Of a stretch of 5,457 bases of DNA, positions 5,425 to 5,457 are shown in pieces. Under the pieces are notes generated by a model. That model did no database searches and was not told the origin of the DNA. It saw only the letters and a program-made list of their open reading frames with translations. The translations under genes and the position numbers were made by a program. The DNA comes from Angelakisella sp. GTDB lineage: Bacteria > Bacillota > Clostridia > Oscillospirales > Ruminococcaceae. Positions within the stretch are counted from its first letter, which is position 1, and each line of letters begins with the position of its first letter. The DNA lies in contig JAAWGY010000193.1 in the NCBI GenBank assembly GCA_022795575.1, forward strand, positions 1 to 5,457. The letters are read 5' to 3'.

Positions 5425-5457
5425 AGAAAGCGGCTACTCCTAACCCCGGCCGCGGTT

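Larger units (their letters stand above)
4989..5457. other. Gene-free region upstream of the operon
   Basis: No convincing gene is seen on either strand. Open frames exist (minus 5327-4965 from a TTG; plus from 5188 to the edge), but they lack usable ribosome-binding sites. Their predicted products look like translated non-coding DNA. Contents seen: a 6-bp hairpin ACAGGT/ACCTGT (5018-5032), a GGGGGC/GCCCCC pair (5190-5195, 5217-5222), a 9-nt direct repeat (5295-5321), a TTCGCA/TGCGAA pair (5321-5326, 5342-5347) and a large palindrome (5371-5424). The end of the neighbouring gene to the right is not visible. No tRNA, rRNA or known riboswitch was recognised. Confidence 0.6.

Noticed and set aside
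5188..5457. Plus-strand frame open from a TTG at 5188 to the window edge (90 codons)
   Set aside because: The AGGAGG before it is only about 3 nt from the TTG, too close. The product is Arg/Pro-rich with codon use unlike the opp genes, and the frame crosses the large palindrome. More sequence to the right could change this view.

Overview
The window holds most of one operon, read entirely on the minus strand. It encodes a peptide-type (Opp/Dpp family) ABC importer in the order oppB, oppC, oppD, oppF, oppA. Reading the minus strand from the right: about 580 nt without a gene (4877-5457), a SigA-type promoter at 4939-4968, permease OppB (4867-3950), permease OppC (3929-2892), ATPase OppD (2875-1877), ATPase OppF (1880-783), a 164-nt hairpin-rich gap (619-782), and substrate-binding lipoprotein OppA (from 618, running off the left edge after 206 codons).

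The four transporter-core genes are tightly packed. The gaps are 20 nt (B-C) and 16 nt (C-D), and D and F overlap by 4 nt in a GTGA junction. Each gene has a purine-rich Shine-Dalgarno sequence. OppB and OppC should form the membrane channel and OppD and OppF the ATPase heterodimer. OppA, anchored by its lipid-modified cysteine, would deliver peptide from outside the cell. Oligopeptide uptake is the default reading, but sequence alone cannot exclude dipeptides or another substrate of this family.

The organism is probably a GC-rich gut Clostridia member (Bacillota, Oscillospiraceae-like). This is inferred from the strong AAGGAGG-type Shine-Dalgarno sequences, GTG/TTG starts, the lipoprotein export signal with a short Ser/Thr/Pro linker, and GC-rich codon use with an AT-rich promoter. 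No species can be named.

No new defence, mobile or CRISPR system is visible; the genes are ordinary. The parts worth a second look are regulatory: two inverted repeats bracketing the operon promoter, a row of four hairpins between oppF and oppA (two shaped like terminators for the opposite strand), and a large compound palindrome in the gene-free right end that could belong to a dispersed repeat family. OppD and OppF also share an identically spaced four-cysteine motif.
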